Shown here: positions 35,000 through 47,274 of the stretch, one piece after another | Numbering within the stretch: the first letter of the stretch is position 1 | Layout of the letters: each line of letters begins with the position of its first letter | Source of the DNA: Liquidambar formosana | Taxonomy: Eukaryota > Streptophyta > Magnoliopsida > Saxifragales > Altingiaceae | Reading direction: 5' to 3' | Assembly (NCBI GenBank): GCA_039720395.1 | Contig: CM077828.1 | Coordinates: forward strand, 18,326,264-18,390,263 | Length of the DNA stretch: 64,000 nt | Program-made: the position numbers and the translations under genes | The notes under the pieces: generated by a model | What the model was told of the DNA's origin: nothing | What the model saw: only the letters and a program-made list of their open reading frames with translations | Databases searched by the model: none

Positions 35000-36597
35000 C
35001 CTTTTATTTTATCTAACTAATCTAGCAAATGATATAAATATCAAATGGGAAATGATAGGATGACAAATTGTCTTTGCTAAAAGTAATTATGAAAATCAAA
35101 TCATGGTCATAAAAGATAATAAACATTGAATTTTTTTAAAGTGAATTATCAATGCATTTTTGCAAATAAACTTGCCCATTATTTATTTATTTATTTCTTA
35201 TTATTATTATTATTATTATTATTTGTGCTAGGGGATAAGCTTGCCTACTTGAGATGACGACATACATGACAATTGCATCAATCCATCAAAAATTTCTTTA
35301 AAAGAATAATTATTCAAAATGAATCTATGTAGTATGGTACCTCGATTATCTTAATGCAATGTCAATAATTAAACAAAAAAATTTCAAAAAGTTAGATAGA
35401 AAAATGGTGTCACCATGATTTATACGAGGGCATCGTATAATCATTCCACCTTCATTAATTGACGTTGGCTTGACAACGACATAGCAACTAAGATTCTTGT
35501 ATAAGAATTTAGGCCGATGCTTACATGGTCACATGGGAGAGATGATTTAGTATAATTGTAATACCATGTGGTGTGATGACGTGGTATAATCACTCAATAA
35601 GATCATGAGACTTATCAACTTATAGTGGTAATTATATTTTATCTAGCTATTTTTTTAAAACTTATCTTTAATGGTATGTGACATTGATGTATTAATTCGG
35701 TTATATCACGTCATCGTGCCACATGGTATAATAGTTATACACAATAATTTCTCGTCAAGTCTATACTACTACTAAAAGTCTCTTAAGTAAAAAAAGGAAA
35801 AAAAAAAAAAAAAACTTTTGATTAACAATATTGAACTCATTTAACATTATAAATATATACAATTTTATTCTCATTTTATATTAGAAATACAGTTTTAACC
35901 TTAGTTAAAGAAAAGGATATCCACTTTCTTGCTTTCTTTTTTTTCTTTTTTTTCTTTTTTTTTTTGTGTGGTTGTGTGCACTTTATCATCTTGCAACTAA
36001 TATACCCCATTAACTATATGGGATTAAAGAGAAAGATATTCGCTTTTTTTTTTTTTTGGTTGTATGCACTTTATCATCTGCAACCAATATACTCCATATG
36101 GGATTTTTTCTCTAAGGTATTGAACCTAACCTATGAATTTAAAATAAAACCGTCCAACTCAACCCATCCAGTCCACTCACTCCTAATTTGTGTAGAATTT
36201 GATAGGCCTAAGCTATTGAACCTTATGACCTATGAATTTAAAATAAAATCGTCCAACTCAATCCATCCAATCCACTCATACTCCTAATTTGTGTAGAATT
36301 TGATAGGCCTAAGGTTTGTTTAGGTTGACTGATTGTTCTTAACCATGCCAAGTCTACACAGCACTTTTGATACTTCATTTTTTTTTTTTTTTTGATAAGA
36401 TTTTGATACTTCTTTCTACTTTCTATAAAATTAAATAAAAACCTTCACTTTATTCTTCTTGTTCTTTTATTTTCGTACAAGCTATTTATCATTTTTTATA
36501 AAACCCTTGTCAAGTACGAAGAGTTGTCTATGATAATTTTTTTAATGCACCATATGAGTCATCGTACTCATATATTTAATGTTTGGTCCCACTAATA
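35000..36597. other. duplicated intergenic sequence, no gene
   Basis: Collinear with 22965-24635 of unit 1. A local repeat of 'gcactttatcatcttgcaac' occurs at about 35978 and 36066. No gene. Confidence 0.6.
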
Positions 36598-37153
36598 CAT
36601 TTTTTCCAAAGTAGCACACTAGCTTTAAAATTTTCCAACACTAGCACTGTAGGGGTTCTTTTTCCACACTTGGCACTCCTTACGCCATGTCACAAACTAT
36701 GTGGACATGTGGGCCCCACGGTGGCCATATTACAAAACGAAACCCAATTTAAAAAACCATTAAAACCGCTATCCCGAATAATGGTTATTATCAGTCTACT
36801 AAAGCGATTAAATTTGACAAAGAGTTCATCATAAAATTGCCACTCAAAGTAATGGTTTAAGTGCAATTCAAATACATTAAAAACGTTTGTCATAGTAACG
36901 GTTTTGTGATGAACTCTTTGACTATTTCTGTCAAAAGAGCTTAACTGAAAACCAACTTAAACCTCTATCCGTATTAGCGGTTTAATATTAGCACTGGCAT
37001 TTGATGGTTTCATTTTTCAACGTGGCCACCATGGGCCCACATGTCCACGTGATTTGTGATGTGGCGTACGAAGTGCTACATGTGGTAAAAGAATCCCTAA
37101 AATACTAATGTTGGAAAATTTTAAAACCAAAGTGCCAGTTTAAAAAAAAAAAG
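36598..37153. mobile_element. long-TIR MITE, unit 2 copy
   Basis: Homologue of 27046-27620 with the same arms. The flank just left of it (about 60 bp in unit 1) is missing, so it abuts 'cccactaataca'. The right end is altered to a poly-A stretch. Confidence 0.65.
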
Positions 37154-37306
37154 GTCTACTTAACCAAGGAGATGTAATTTAAAATTGATACATTTTTATC
37201 GTCTTTTCTTCACGTTATTATACTTGCACAAAAAATTCACGTGGTCATAAATGCATGATGTCATCTCTATCATAATTAAATGACACGTGGAACAAGTGCA
37301 CCGGCT

Positions 37307-37311
<5 letters not shown>

Positions 37312-37342
<31 letters not shown>

Positions 37343-37577
37343 TTTATAATCCATGCAACGAAGTTTGTAAAAATAAATATTATGAAAAATAAAAATTATA
37401 TGTGTTGATATAAGTTATATCAATATCATGCATTGGGGGTTGTACCCCTTACATTATCGCAATGTATCCCTTAACCCATTAATGCATGAGGTAAAACCGC
37501 CAATGCGGGTGTTGATATAATTTATATCAGCACATGCTTATCCGATTATCATCTTATATATATATATATATATATAT
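37312..37577. repeat. two (AT)n microsatellites
   Basis: (AT)n at about 37309-37340 and (TA)n at about 37554-37577 bracket a 210-bp AT-rich stretch, at the left edge of the unit-2-specific sequence. Confidence 0.85.
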
Positions 37578-37587
37578 AATACACACT

Positions 37588-37740
37588 TGCAATGGTAGTT
37601 TAGATGGCAAAGAATCAAGTCTCGAGTTCGTATCTTTGCTCTTTCATTATCTGATGCAAAGAGTTGCGAATGGTTTGTGCATCATGAGGGATTAGTTTGG
37701 GCCTAATGGTTTGAGATATCCCTTATTTGGTAAAATGTAT
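37588..37740 (+). mobile_element. tRNA-derived SINE, copy 2
   Basis: A-box-like 'ggtagtttagatggcaaag', B-box-like 'ctcgagttcgtatc', body 'gatgcaaagagttgcgaatggtttgtgcatcatgaggga' and end 'gagatatcccttatttggtaaaa'. Same family as 3314-3494. It lies in sequence that unit 1 lacks. Confidence 0.65.
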
Positions 37741-38889
37741 TTGTACAAATTTTTCAGCATTTTTATAGTTTTGTAAGTAATTTGTACCATTTTCTATGCA
37801 TTTTCACCGTTTCCATATAATGATTCTCTTCTTAATTACAACTTAAAGGCACATGTTAAGAATATTATCAATCAACTTGCTACAAATTTGTATACATGTT
37901 TTAAAATGACTAGCAATTTCTTTTGTTTGCTATTAAGTTGGAAAGTAAGAGAGGGAGAAAGAAAAGTTTAGAGAGAGAGAGAGAGAATGGGTGGAGCAAA
38001 GAGGGAAGGAAAAGAAGATAAGAGAGCATATAGATTTTTTCTATTTTAGGTAATAAACCATCTAAAGAATTTTGATTAAAATAAATTTTTTTTCATCGAA
38101 GATAGATCGTTAGAATTTGAAGATTTTGACGTATGGTTTTTTTTTTTTTTATAATAATTTTTTCCTTTATCTATCTCTTTTTCTTATTATGACTATTTAT
38201 AATTTTATACGTTCAATTTTTTTAAGAGAAGATGAATACGTATAAAGAAAACGAATAAATATGATAGTTTAGAAAGTTTGGGATGAATATTGCATAGTGT
38301 GGGTTTTTCAATTCTCTCACATGAAAACAAAGAAATATATACCAAACAACAATTTACTTGCATGGAAAAAAGTAGTGAACACCAAAAAAGTTTTTCCTCA
38401 AAAAACTTTTGTTTGGTATTAAAATGGAAATTGGTCACTAAAAAAGCAATTTCCTCAAAAGTCACTAAAAATAACTTTTTAGAAAAATTACGTTTTAGTG
38501 ATCAACTTTCAATGTAATACGAAACAAAATAAATTAGTAGTCATTTCACGCATGTATATAGTTAAGTTGTAGCAAATTGACAGCTTACATCCTTTATTGG
38601 TATTAAGTTATAAAAGGATCACCATAAGATAATTTTTTAAAAAAGTTCAATCTTGACCATGTTATTTAAATAAATAAAAAAAAAAAATTAACGCGGGGCA
38701 GCTATGAGGACCATTCATCCGTTATGGATATATATGATAGATAATAGATAATAGATATACTCACTCATGGAAATGCAAGTGAAGAAATTAGCCGCCGTTG
38801 TCTCCTAGTAGGCTACTAAACGACAATTTTTCCTTACTAAGAGTCTTTATAACGTTTTCAAAAACAAGAACGATTTTTTTTTTATGAAC
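37741..38889. other. intergenic, no gene recognised
   Basis: AT-rich. 37741-38757 is absent from unit 1; the remainder is shared ('gaagaaattagccgccgttgtctcctagtagg'). Frames at 38205-38465 minus and 38290-38517 plus overlap antisense and lack domains. Confidence 0.5.
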
Positions 38890-38906
38890 AAGTATATCAC
38901 ATTGAT

Positions 38907-39876
38907 TGTCCTTTGTGTGCAACTTGCATGGCAGATATTAACCACCTATTCATTAGGTGTCCCTTTACTAAGGCCATTTGGAATCATATTTCTCCTTCTT
39001 GTCCAATACCAGACAACTTTCAAGGCTCATTTGACAATTGGATGGAATTTCTTATAAATAATCAAGGACTTTATAATAGGAAATACCCTGATTTTTTGGA
39101 AAAGACAACTATCATTTGTTGGTGTTTATGGAATTCTCGGAATCAGGTGGTTTTTCAAGGCTTAAAGGCTGACCCAATTTCTGTGTTGGAAATGGCAACT
39201 AGGTATTTTAAGAAAATTAGACAAAATGGGAATGATTATTTCATTTCTAACCATAATACTAATACCTTTTGTAGGTTAGATAATTCTGTTATGTTTTGCA
39301 GATCTGTTTCTTGGGAGAGCCCCCCAACAAGTTGGATGAAACTCAATTTTGATGATAAGAAATGCATAATCAGAAAAAAGCTACAAGAGGATTTGTCATT
39401 AGAGATTTAGAGATGACTGTGGTAGAGTTTCCATGGCAGCATCTTTCAATTTAGGTAATGTTTCAATCCTTGTTGTCAAATGTATTACTCTTAGAAATGG
39501 TATAGTTGTAGCTATTCAAAAAGGAATCCAAAGACTTTAGATTGAAGGTGATTTTCAGTTGGTTATTAATACTATTTGTGGATCTATCCGGCACCATTAG
39601 AGTATTTCAAATTTAGTTCAAGATATATGGAACCTCCTTTTTTATTTTGATCAGGTTGCTATTAGACGTACATGTATTTGGGCAAGCGAATAGAGTGGTT
39701 GATTGTGTAGCTAACATGAGTTATTATTATAATGATGTCAATATTTGGAAAGATATATTTCCTAAAAAACTTTGGGATGTGATTCAAGAGGACTATCGTC
39801 ATGTTGAAATACCTAGATGTAATTGCTTTTTATTATTGTTTTAATGATATTTCCTCTTTTCAAAAAAAAAAAAAAA
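38907..39876 (+). pseudogene. 5'-truncated LINE: zf-RVT and RNase H remnants
   Basis: The frame at 38913-39410 encodes the plant LINE zinc-binding tail of reverse transcriptase (CATCMADINHLFIRCPFTK, W-N-H, PDFLEKTTIICWCLWNSRN). It is followed by the start of an RNase H domain (SWMKLNFDD, usual WxKLNxDG). Downstream, broken frames retain RNase H-like pieces (IEGDFQLVIN; ANRVVDCVANMS). It ends in a 16-17 A tail at 39862-39878. A 17-bp TSD 'aagtRtatcacattgat' flanks the insert (38890-38906 and about 39877-39893, one mismatch). The RT core and ORF1 are missing, as expected for truncated target-primed insertion. Confidence 0.85.
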
Positions 39877-39893
39877 AAGTGTATCACATTGAT

Positions 39894-41204
39894 GGTACAT
39901 TTTTTGGGGAACATTGTAGTACCAACATCTAATCTAATGTTTTTGAAAATACGAACGATTTTGATTTTGTTTTTTAAGTTAGTGAGATAGTCATATATTA
40001 TCACAAATCAATAGAAGTAAAGCAAATTAAGATTATAGCATCAAAAAGTATTCTAACAATCCCCCACTTTATTCCATTCTTACTAGCTCGTGATACCATT
40101 GTTATGTTATGTGAAATCTGTTGGTATTGGTCAATATGATTGGTTCAGGAATTTAAAGGGTCAAGGCTCTCGAGGCAGCCCTATCATCTATCCTACAACG
40201 TTGGGAGATATTTTGGGTATTTTCCTATGGTTATTTACTTATATGTTAATCCTAATTACAACGGGAGATTATATATAATAGGCTAGCCATCAGAAGGCTT
40301 TTAATTTTGTATTATCTATCTATTTATTTATTTTGACTCAAAGCATAATGGACTGGGTGTGAGTTGTAGATGTAGGCAAGTTTGTCGGATCACGTATATA
40401 GTTGTTCTTGTGCTTTTCTCTATTTTATTGTTTTGCTTGTTATTGCTTGCTTGCGTGTTTGAGATAAACTAGGTTATTGTTTATTGCTCAATAACTACGT
40501 CAACCGTATTATAGTTACACATAAGTTTTTATCAGTTAAAGAAAAAAGAACTTGTGTATCACATTAATAATACAATCATGTCACAAAAGACTTGAATTTT
40601 ATGCACTTTTTTGAATAAAAATTCATTTGTGAGGAAGAACTTTTCAAAAAAACTGGTTCTTAAAAAGGATTTTGAAAATAGATATATATGTATATATATA
40701 TATACACACACTAGTAATAACCCGATGCACGACAATTACAAATGAAAGATTGCAACTACAATCACAAATGAAAGATTGCAAATCAAATAGTTAGTGAAAA
40801 TGTGAAAAATGTGTTTTATCTTCACATAACTCAATTAGATCTACCTATAGAACCTCTTTTGAAACTTGAAAGGTTGATCATGATCCCATAAAATTAGAAT
40901 TATTTCTTGGCCAATGACTGAAAGCCACTTAGATTTGTTTAATTGCAAAGACCAATAAATAGAGTCGCATCACCGAAAGTGTGGGACCAAACTCAATAGG
41001 AGAGAAATGTGACTGTATAAGTGCTACTTGGATGAAACTTATTAAAAGAAAACAAGTTTAACTTAAACAATTCATAATAACCATGTCAGCAGAGTGGTGT
41101 GATTGAGAGAGGAGGAGAAGGATGAGAAATTGAGCGACATGGAAAATTGACGCGTATGTACTCAGGAGTGTGGGGAGGGGGTCAAGAAGGCAATTGACCC
41201 TCTT

Positions 41205-41235
<31 letters not shown>

Positions 41236-41872
41236 TCTAAATTATGAGTACTTAAAAATTTGACTTTGTCAATTTTATTTAATCCTTATAAAAAAAAATT
41301 TATTTTAACCTCTAACTGCTTTTTTGACCCAAAAAATTGATTATTATAATTATGAGTCCCTATTATTTATTATAATTATTTCTCTACTAATACAAAGTTA
41401 AAGAACAAAATTCTATTGTGATCCCTCAATGAGAAATTTTTTATATATATTTTTAAAGTACTTATATTACTCTTGAGTCTTGACTCTGCAAGAATAAATT
41501 TCTAACCTTGCCACTGCTTATGTAATGATGAGACTTGCAGGCTACATTCACGACCATGGAGGACTCAAGGGGGCAATGTGCAGTATATAGAGTCCAGGGA
41601 ACTTACATGTTCGAAGTGAATGCAAGCAAGCAAGACAAGAATAAAAAAAAAAAAACCAAAAAGAATTTGAGTTCAAATAAATGATAAAAATACATAATTA
41701 TTCATACTTAATGAAGGAATATAGGTAAGACAATTTGAAGTATCAACATAATCCACAACCAGTATCCAATGTCATTCAGACAGAGGTACCTGCAATGGAG
41801 ATACCAATGAAAGTTCATCAATATTTACATCTGCACGTGTCTTGAGGCCTCAAACTGTATCTAATTCTGGAC
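39894..41872. other. intergenic, partly duplicated, no gene
   Basis: 39894-40690 has no unit 1 counterpart because unit 1 jumps from the truncated LINE to 29385. 40700-41872 matches 29385-30468. A TA/CA microsatellite lies at 40682-40709. The frame at 40090-40278 has no recognised domain. Confidence 0.5.
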
Positions 41873-41880
41873 AATCTTAT

Positions 41881-43031
41881 CAGGGCTGGTACTGAGTCTT
41901 TTGGGGCCTTAGGCGAACTCCTAAAAGAGGGTGGCTATTATAACCCGTCAACTTTATTTGTAAACTCCACTTCTTTTTATTTTTTATGATTTTATGAAAA
42001 ATATAAAAAGTTTCCATGAAAATTGGTTGTGCTATCCATTAAAAAACATAATTTTGAACTACTTTAATTGTAGAAGAAAGTTTTTCCAAAATTTGCCGTT
42101 TAAGAAAACTTCTTGATAATTTATTCTCTAAAAATAAAAGATACTGTAAATGGCCAAAAAGTCCCCTTAAAAGACAAATTTTGAAAAAAATTTCTTTTAC
42201 AAAGTTGTTGAAAATAGTGTTTTTTGGTAAACAATGCGGTCAGTTTTCATAAAAATCTTTTATATTTTTTATAAAACCTTGAAAAAAAAAAGTGGGGTTT
42301 ATAAATAAAGTTGAAGGGTTGCAAATAGTGTTTTGAAACCCAACCCAACTCAGCCAGTTGAATCAGGTTTGTCTATACCTGACACACTTTCTGGATCGAT
42401 TAGTTTAATCAACCCAAAAAGTTAAAAAAAAATATTAAACAACCCAACTGGATCAAGTGGTTCATCCATTGACCCAAAAACCCAACCAGGTCAATAGGGC
42501 AATAAAGTAATGGTAAAGTTAAATTTCAACCAATGAACAATTGTCTTTTCTTGTAATTCTATTTTTTTCATTTAAGTTATTATTATTTATATTATTTTCT
42601 TTAATGTTATGTGCTAATTATGATTTATTAGTTATTAGTTTTCAAATCTAAACTTGAAAATTTAAATTTTATTAATATTTATGTGCTAAATTACATTTTT
42701 TATTCACTTTTTTCTATACAAAAATAAATATAGCATTTATTCTCATTATATATCTTAACTGTTTGATCCATTTGACCTGACGGGTTGAACCAAGTTAAAC
42801 CAATCCGGTCACTTGACCAGATCAATGTTCGGACCGGTTTTCAAAACATTGCCCTTGCAATAGCCACCCTCCTCCTAAAATGGGGTTGTTGATGAACTTG
42901 GTTGAAACTACCTTGGCCCTTAGATTTGGATTAGGACCGTTACTAATCTAGATATTGAAAATTAAAATAAATTTTTTTTTTTTTTTTTATATACTACAAT
43001 GATAACGGCTAATTTGGGATCCCCTTTAAAC

Positions 43032-43070
<39 letters not shown>

Positions 43071-43112
43071 CTTAAGCAGTTGCTTGACCTGCCTTATATC
43101 AAGGCCAGCTTG
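41881..43112. mobile_element. hAT element with nested MITEs, unit 2 copy
   Basis: Starts CAGGGCTGGTACTGAG and ends GGCCAGCTTG. Flanks aatcttat (41873-41880) and aatcttct (43113-43120). Nested inside are the Mutator MITE 41927-42871 (perfect TSD CTCCTAAAA) and, within that, the TGTTTTGAAACC element 42329-42848. The same three-level nest is found in unit 1, so all three insertions predate the segmental duplication. A long poly-A run lies at 43034-43068. Confidence 0.85.
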
Positions 43113-43127
43113 AATCTTCTTAACTAG

Positions 43128-43470
43128 TGTATTAAAACCTGGTCCGGCCGGTTGAATTGGACCTGGTAGCCTCACCGGTTTGGTTCAATCGAACAACCCA
43201 AAAATATAAAAAACTAGAAAAACCAGCTGGTTCAATTGGTTGAACATTGAAGCTTTTTATTTATTTTGTGTGCTAAATTAAATTTGACTCTTGTATTAGA
43301 TTTCTCATTTATTATTAAAAATAATTATGAATATGATTTCTATCTAATTATTTATAGTTTTATACTCTTAAACATCATAATCGGTTGGTTCAATTGACCC
43401 GACTGGTTGAGGTAGGTTAAACTAACCTGATCATTTGATCGGGTGAGTGTTTGGACCAGTTTTTAAAACA
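43128..43470. mobile_element. second TGTTTTGAAACC element, unit 2 copy (internally deleted)
   Basis: Homologue of 31745-32389. The interior jumps from 'ggttgaac' directly to 'attgaagctttttattt', removing the stretch that in unit 1 lies between 'ggttgaaccattg' and 'cttgaacattg'. The shared TTGAAC-ATTG suggests a microhomology deletion. Confidence 0.75.
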
Positions 43471-43567
43471 TTGTTATCACCTTTCAGGCTTTTATATGAA
43501 AGCTCATGTAGTCACGGCCTTTAGGCAAGCTAGGGAAATGGAGTCATTAACCTTTAGGTGCTGGAAT

Positions 43568-44325
43568 TGTTGGGAAAAATCCAGCAAACAACAACAATGC
43601 GAGTGGAAGCAAGTTTATAATTTTTCCCTCTATGTGTGATCAAAAGATGGGATGGCACAAGATAAAAATCACAACATAAAAACCATAAAATTAACAACAA
43701 TAAATAGCAACCACAAAACACCAAATTTACGTGGAAAACCCTCCAATGTGGAGGGAAAAACCACGGGACCGAAGTCCGACTAAATCTTCCACTATATCAA
43801 AAAATAATGGGATTACAAGTATTCTTCTCTAGCCAAACTAGAAGCACCAACAATCATCAAGAGTGTTCAAACTTAAGGATAACAACAAGATATAATCTTC
43901 ACCTAATAGGTGGGTTTCAACAAAAAAAACTCAACAAAGAACGAACTCACCGAAGTGGGTAGACACAATGTCTCCAAAACACGCTTTTGGGATATCCAAT
44001 GGAAAAACCAAGACCATAGGGTTGTAGCTTGTGTCGCCGGGAATCTCCTCCTAAAATTTGAGCCAAATCGGACTTGATTTGGGCATTCAAATCTCCGGTC
44101 AAAGTGGGTTGGCTCCTCTTTCTTTCTCACCAAAGCTTGAGAGAGTTCTAGAGAGATATCAAAATGACGGTTCAATTTTTTTTTCACACACACAGCCGAA
44201 CAAGCCTTAAAAAAAGGCTTCTTTTGCAATATGCCATATTTGGCTTCCCAAGCAAGCTTCCCTATTTCTTTAAGTTATTTTAATGATGTTGGTGGGCTCT
44301 ACTTAAGGAGGGACCCGACCCAACA
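43568..44325 (-). repeat. 3' LTR of the copia element
   Basis: TGTTGGGAAAAATCC … ACCCGACCCAACA as read on the plus strand (TG…CA). It is the 3' LTR because the element points left. It contains an inverted pair 'gccttaaaaaaaggc' near its left-reading start. Confidence 0.93.
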
Positions 44326-44339
44326 AATCTCCCCCTCCC
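44326..44339 (-). other. polypurine tract of the copia element
   Basis: GGGAGGGGGAGATT on the minus strand directly before the 3' LTR, the primer site for plus-strand DNA synthesis. Confidence 0.85.
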
Positions 44340-44723
44340 GACTTAGGTGGAGGGCTCAACCAAACCTGCTCTTTCCTACAAGCTTCATGTTTATCCTTAG
44401 GCAATGCCTTAGTTATCATATCCGAACCATTGTCATCGGTATGGATTTTCTCAAGTTGTAGCAACTTGTTCTCTAACACATCACGTATCCAATGATACCT
44501 CACATCAATATTTTTTGATCTTGAATGAAAACTAGAATTCTTACTCAAATGGATGGCACTTTGATTGTCACTATGAAGTACATACTTCTCTTGCTTCATC
44601 CCCAATTCTTGTAAGAATCTTTTCATCCATAACATCTCTTTGCATACTTCCATTGCTGCTATGAACTCTGCTTCTGTAATTGATAAAGCAACGCATTTCT
44701 GCAATTTCAATTGCCATGAAACT
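44340..44723 (-). pseudogene. copia RNase H, C-terminal part
   Basis: The minus-strand frame reads KLQKCVALSITEAEFIAA (usual STTEAE), then LHSDNQSAIHL, KNIDVRYHWIRD, and DMITKALPKDKH. These are the canonical C-terminal copia RNase H motifs including the catalytic E and D positions. It is separated from the RT and N-terminal RNase H by the inserted solo LTR. Rejoining across the AAACT target duplication gives the expected GGAVSWQ junction. Confidence 0.9.
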
Positions 44724-47269
44724 TGTCACAACCCAAATTAATTAAACCGTGATCAATAGTAATAAAACAAGCTTTATTTTAATAAATCATTTGATAAAAC
44801 ATGGATGACAGGTTTCAAAATCTCAACCATTTTAAAACTTTTTCCTTTTTGATACATGACCCATCCATAGATAGGACATACCATCATAAAACCTGTTATA
44901 AAAATCCATTCATAAAAATTCGATGTCATCCATGAAAGTGGTATCATCCCATGCATCGCATTCCACGTATACACAACATTAAATAATTACAATTACAACG
45001 CCGATCAATTTCACATTTACATTGGCCCAATAAAATGAATTAATACATATTCTTCCTATGAAGATACATTAATAATTAACATAGGCCATTTCTCGTTAAG
45101 AGCATCCCCGTGTAAAGCATAAATCCACCTGAAGATAAACTCTGAAAAACATGGAAATAAATAGGCGTGAGTTCGACGACTCAATAGATACAATTTAACA
45201 TAGTAAACTAAAGCAATGATATAAATAAATCCAATTATATCATTTAAAACGAAATATACTAACCCAGTATATTACAAATCCAAAATAAGTTATAACCCAT
45301 AACTTAAAACGAATTATGCATAATACCCAATGCATGTGACTCATGTCCAATTTACATTAATTCCATTAATTACCGACCACTCCAGCAGGAGTTTTTGCGC
45401 GGAAACGAAGGATTTAATCTCAACCTCCAAGAGGACAACACAAGGGTTCCTACCTGAAACCGGAAAGTAGCCTCTGATTCGGGAACACAAGGGTTCCTAC
45501 CTGGAACCGGAAAGTACCCCAGGACCAAAGGAATGGAAAACACCGCAAAGTCCCATTGACTGCAAGTAGTCTGATTCCAATGACCCCTTTTTATGCAATA
45601 CTTTTACCCAGTATTCATTAAGTCATTTAATGCATGATTATGCCTAACATGCAATGCAATAAACCATAAAATGATTTTTTTAACCAAAATCATCTCCAAA
45701 TTATGCCATATAACCCATAATCAAATATCCTCATAATTATACCAAAATTATGATAAACAACATAAATTTCCATTATGATTATAGTCTCAAAATCATAATT
45801 AAAACATCCATTAAATATGGAAATTAACTAAAAAAAATCCATACATCTATATTCCATAAAATGTATAAAATAAACCCAAATTCATAAAGAACATAATTCC
45901 CAAATTAGATTATCAAATACCCATAATCTCATTCCAAGATTTATTCCATAAATCATTCATATGCATATTCTAGGCCCAAGAATACCAAATACTATGATAA
46001 TATATACCATATTATCATGTCAATAGTTTAAACCTATGTAAATTGCACCTACCTCCATGAAACGTGTATAAAAATGCAATCTTGATGTTGTGGGTGTGTA
46101 GATCTAAGCCTAGGATGCACATGCAAGCTCCCCAAAATAAATCCTAACTTCCAAATGCTATGGATGATGAAAAGAATGGAGATTCCAACTCCAAGATGCA
46201 GCCAAACCTCACGAACACCATGAATAAACACAAAATATGAGGATATGATAAATAAATCCCAAAAGAAATGCAAACCTTAGCCTTATACATGAGAAATTAC
46301 CTCTCAAATCCGAAATAGAGGTAATCCATGGGTGAATCCAAGCTAGAAGTGTTGAAATGCAAGCCCCTATGCATGAAATCCAAGCAAAAGTAGAGAGAGA
46401 AACTCCCTCTCTCTCCTTCATACACCCCAAGAGCTCTCCCAAGCTCACTCTCCCTCTCTCTCACTCTAAAATGCAGGAATGAGGGTTACAAGTCGAGGTT
46501 GAGGGGTTTTATAACCTCAAAGGGGCACATGTGTCATTTTAGCAAAAATAAGCCTTCAGACCTAATTCAGTTGACTCATTTAGCAATTCAGTCGACTGAA
46601 ATGACAATTCAGTCGACTGAATTGAGGATTCAGTCAACTGAAAATCTCAGAATTCAAATTCTTCAGCTTCTGTGTAATTCAGTCGACTAAAATCACACTT
46701 CAATCGACTTAAACAGGCAGCATACACTCCACAGTCTTATTTTCATTCAAAACATTTAAGTAATTACTTTAAGTTATTTAATGAAAATGAGCAAATAACC
46801 CCCCATTTGAATCCAAATAAAATATCAGAAAAATCAAATTCCCACTATATCAAAATCTCATTTCCAAGTTTTAGTACAAAATCCGTCTCCCGACAGATTT
46901 TCCTAAAACAAACATATGTGGAACCCAATCCAAACATGCCAATAAATTCCCATAAAATCACCAATGTCTTATAATATTATAAACTTCCATTACTGTCAAA
47001 AATTATCTTTAAAAACGAAGATTTACGAAAATTCACTTTTTCCTAACACTTAGCCAAATTTCAGCAGCTTAAACCCTTAAGTTGCAAATAAGGCTAAACG
47101 CTCCCGAAAGATACTCGATGCACAAAAACAAGCATCAATACACATCCAACATCATAATATCATACACATGCATTACCCATGCATGAAGTCATTCGAAAAA
47201 TCAAGAGATTAACTACATTAACTATAGATTAAACCCTTAATACTATATTTAAAAATTACGGGTATTACA
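44724..47269. mobile_element. solo LTR, gypsy (Tekay/Del-like), inside copia RNase H
   Basis: Begins TGTCACAACCC and ends GGGTATTACA. A perfect 5-bp TSD AAACT flanks it (44719-44723, 47270-47274) and sits exactly where the copia RNase H frame breaks. The 2,546-bp length and sequence parallel solo LTR 1 (6796-10993 without its hAT). No gag-pol, PBS or second LTR is present, so the full element was probably lost by LTR-LTR recombination. Frames inside (45-46 kb) have no domains. Confidence 0.88.
46555..46715. repeat. palindromic TTCAGTCGACTGAA repeat cluster in solo LTR 2
   Basis: About six units of the SalI-like palindrome TTCAGTCGACTGAA and variants (cagttgact, cagtcaactga, cagtcgacta, caatcgactt), spaced mostly 19-21 bp. 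It lies after 'ggcacatgtgtcatttt', equivalent to the position of the TGCGTACGCA cluster in solo LTR 1. Confidence 0.75.
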
Positions 47270-47274
47270 AAACT

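Noticed and set aside
44724..47269. A complete LTR retrotransposon inside the copia element
   Set aside because: Only one LTR-length sequence is bounded by the AAACT TSD. There is no PBS, coding region or second LTR, so a solo LTR is the better reading.
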